Below are positions 62,409-64,000 of a stretch of 64,000 nucleotides of DNA, in pieces. Positions within the stretch are counted from its first letter, which is position 1. The number at the start of each line of letters is the position of its first letter. The position numbers were made by a program, and so were the translations under genes. The notes beneath the pieces were generated by a model. It did not search any database, was not told where the DNA came from, and worked only from the letters and a program-made list of their open reading frames with translations. The stretch comes from Okapia johnstoni (taxonomy: Eukaryota > Chordata > Mammalia > Artiodactyla > Giraffidae): the NCBI GenBank assembly GCA_024291935.2, contig CM044308.1, positions 118,012,501-118,076,500 on the forward strand. Reading direction: 5' to 3'.

Positions 62409-62505
62409 TAATAATAGCATACCTATGGCTGATTCACATTGATGTATGGCAGAAACCTACACACTAATGTAAAGCAAGTATCTCCAATTGAAAATAAATA
62501 AACAA
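62409..62505 (+). mobile_element. Ruminant-type L1 3' tail
   Basis: tacctatggctgattcacatt, gatgtatggcagaaacctac, aagcaagtatctccaattga and A-rich tail. With the Bov-A2 it lies between copies of aagaataataa (62177-62187 and 62506-62516). Confidence 0.85.
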
Positions 62506-62516
62506 AAGAATAATAA

Positions 62517-62640
62517 AGAAGCTACTTGTATTGAGGGTTTCCAGGGGCCAGGCCCTATGCTGAGATTATAAGGGTTTGGAGACCCCTCTCGACATGCTGT
62601 GTCCTCCCGCCCCACCCCCATAGGGGAAGAAGCAGATCCA
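62517..62640 (+). mobile_element. MIR-like fragment
   Basis: agctacttgtattgagggttt, ggccaggccctatgctgaga. Confidence 0.5.
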
Positions 62641-62659
62641 GGAGAGCTTGTTGGCCCAG

Positions 62660-62805
62660 GGGAGCTTCTGCCTCTATTTACTCATCTGTCAGATGGAGTT
62701 AATATAGTTCCTACTGCACACGGCAGCTGTCAGGATTAAGAGAAGGCTTAGCACAGTTCGGGGCACATAGTCAGTGTTCAATGATGACAGCTATTTGAAG
62801 TTGTC
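62660..62805 (-). mobile_element. MIR fragment, reverse
   Basis: tttactcatctgtcagatgg, gctgtcaggattaagagaagg, gcttagcacagttcggggca, atagtcagtgttcaatgatg. Confidence 0.7.
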
Positions 62806-63334
62806 GTAGGAACTGGGGTATGAGGAGCCAGGGCTTTCTGAAAACGGGCCTCACTTCCCCAGTGCCTCAGCCTGTGTGCACCTGGGTCCCATGGCTGGTT
62901 TTGCTCTCACCAGGGCCCCGTCCTAGAGAGGATGAACCCGTAGGATGCCTACACCTGCCCTCCGGCACCATGGAATTTCTCTAGTAGGGGTCTTTGGCCT
63001 CTCCAGGAGTAATTCAGACCATGGAAGGTAATCTCTCTCCCACCATCTGGGGCGCCTTCTTCTGGAACCTGAGGATCCACAGCCCCCACCCCACCACCAG
63101 GGACCCTCTTCTGTCTACCCAGGATTGAGGGAAACTGTCAGCTGAGAACTCTGACCTCCACCTCCCACACCCAACTACCCTCTGCCCTGACCTGCTGTCC
63201 CACCCAGACTCCATAGGAGAACTGGCCCAAGGAAAACCACATGGGGGAAGTGAATGCCAGCCTCCTTTCCCATCAAGTGCTGGGTCATCTCCCCAAGGCC
63301 TCTGCAGCCCCCTTCCCAGTGAAAGAGAGCGGCC
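62806..63334. other. No gene seen
   Basis: Unassigned. Confidence 0.35.
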
Positions 63335-63540
63335 GCAGAAGAATCTCTCTAAGGTCAACGGGACTCAAGTCCAATCCCAGCTCCACCACCTCTCAGCAGT
63401 GGAGTTTTAGATCAGGGGCCCAGCCTCGGTGTTCATATCTATAAGAAGGAGATAACGGGATGTATTACATAGGGTTGCTGGCATGATGAAAGGTATACTG
63501 AACACTTAGTAGGCAGCCAAGAAAAAGCAGCTGTTATGAA
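63335..63540 (-). mobile_element. MIR SINE, reverse
   Basis: caagtccaatcccagctccac, gttcatatctataagaagga, acatagggttgctggcatga and acacttagtaggcagcca. Confidence 0.65.
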
Positions 63541-63971
63541 TAAAAACCACCAAAGCTGCCCCAAGTAGAGCCAGGGAACTGTTTCCTTCCACCTTCTGGG
63601 GGTCTCTCTGGCCCCGCCCTTGTGCCCTGGGCTTACTCCTGCCCTACCTTCTCCTGACTCTGCCTCTCTCTGGGACTTGAGCCTGGGAAATGATGCTGGG
63701 GAAGGGCAGGGGGCAGGAGCAGTCTGCAATGTCATGCCCCTACTCCAACAAGGCACGCATGCCCCAGCCTGGGCCTCTTTTTCTCAGCAAAATAACAAAA
63801 TGAATCAAATTACTCATCTCAATGTTCCACTCACATGTGCTTGGCTCAGAACTGTGGGAGAGATTCAGGGGTCTCGGGGAAGGAAGCTTTGCCCAAAGGA
63901 GGGAGGGGTAGAGGGGTCAAAAAGAAGGGTTATCAAGTCACAGCCACATTTCTGTATTTTTTTTAATATGA
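63541..63971. other. No gene seen
   Basis: Unassigned; AT-rich at 63780-63830. Confidence 0.35.
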
Positions 63972-64000
63972 CGTGTTAGTGAAAGTGTTAGTCACTTCAG
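63972..64000 (-). mobile_element. Bov-A2 SINE, cut by the window end
   Basis: gtgttagtgaaagtgttagt followed by cacttcag is the usual first part of a reverse Bov-A2; the rest lies beyond the window. Confidence 0.8.

Noticed and set aside
1..64000. CRISPR arrays, operons, phage or plasmid modules, restriction or defence systems
   Set aside because: All features are mammalian. The regular repeats present are microsatellites, interspersed repeats and one decayed minisatellite; none has a CRISPR repeat-spacer structure.

Overview
The window is nuclear DNA of a ruminant (Pecora; cattle, sheep, goat or deer type). The evidence is the repeat content: many Bov-tA/Bov-A2 SINEs, tRNA-Glu-derived CHR SINEs, 5'-truncated BovB (RTE) LINEs and ruminant-type L1 3' ends, over a background of old mammalian MIR, L2, L1M, MER5A-type and MaLR fragments. 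The species cannot be named from the sequence. There are no operons, phage, plasmid, CRISPR or bacterial genes.

No complete host gene can be supported. The best host coding candidate is a short terminal exon at 50927-51022 (+): good splice acceptor, 31 codons, stop. I do not recognise the protein. The longest reading frame (10259-11383) is the reverse transcriptase of a BovB element, cut by a stop codon. A CpG-rich block at about 3035-3370 could be a promoter or orphan CpG island; it directly precedes a long AT-rich, homeodomain-motif-rich block.

Layout: 0-3 kb repeats and unassigned sequence; 3-5.5 kb CpG island and candidate conserved non-coding elements (CNEs); 5.5-20 kb a retrotransposon-dense zone with BovB, L1 and many nested insertions; 20.9-28.3 kb CNE candidates at about 20.9, 24.2 and 27.9 kb, with a decayed about 40-bp tandem array at 22.77-23.4 kb; 28-34 kb MIR/L2 relics; 34-37.4 kb small CNE candidates among nested repeats; 37.6-44.5 kb repeats; 44.6-44.9 kb CNE with paired PBX-HOX-like sites; 45-50.9 kb GC-rich unassigned sequence and SINEs; 50.9-51.7 kb candidate exon followed by an AT-rich CNE; 52-61 kb repeats; 61.1-61.5 kb CNE; then repeats to the end.

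The spaced AT-rich, repeat-free islands full of TAAT/ATTA and HOX, MEIS and RFX-like motifs, with almost no coding sequence, suggest a large intron or gene-poor flank of a developmental regulator. That is inference: conservation was judged from composition and repeat exclusion, not alignment. Repeat family names come from recognising consensus phrases by eye, so subfamilies and edges are approximate except where target-site duplications (TSDs) fix them. I found no previously undescribed multi-gene system.
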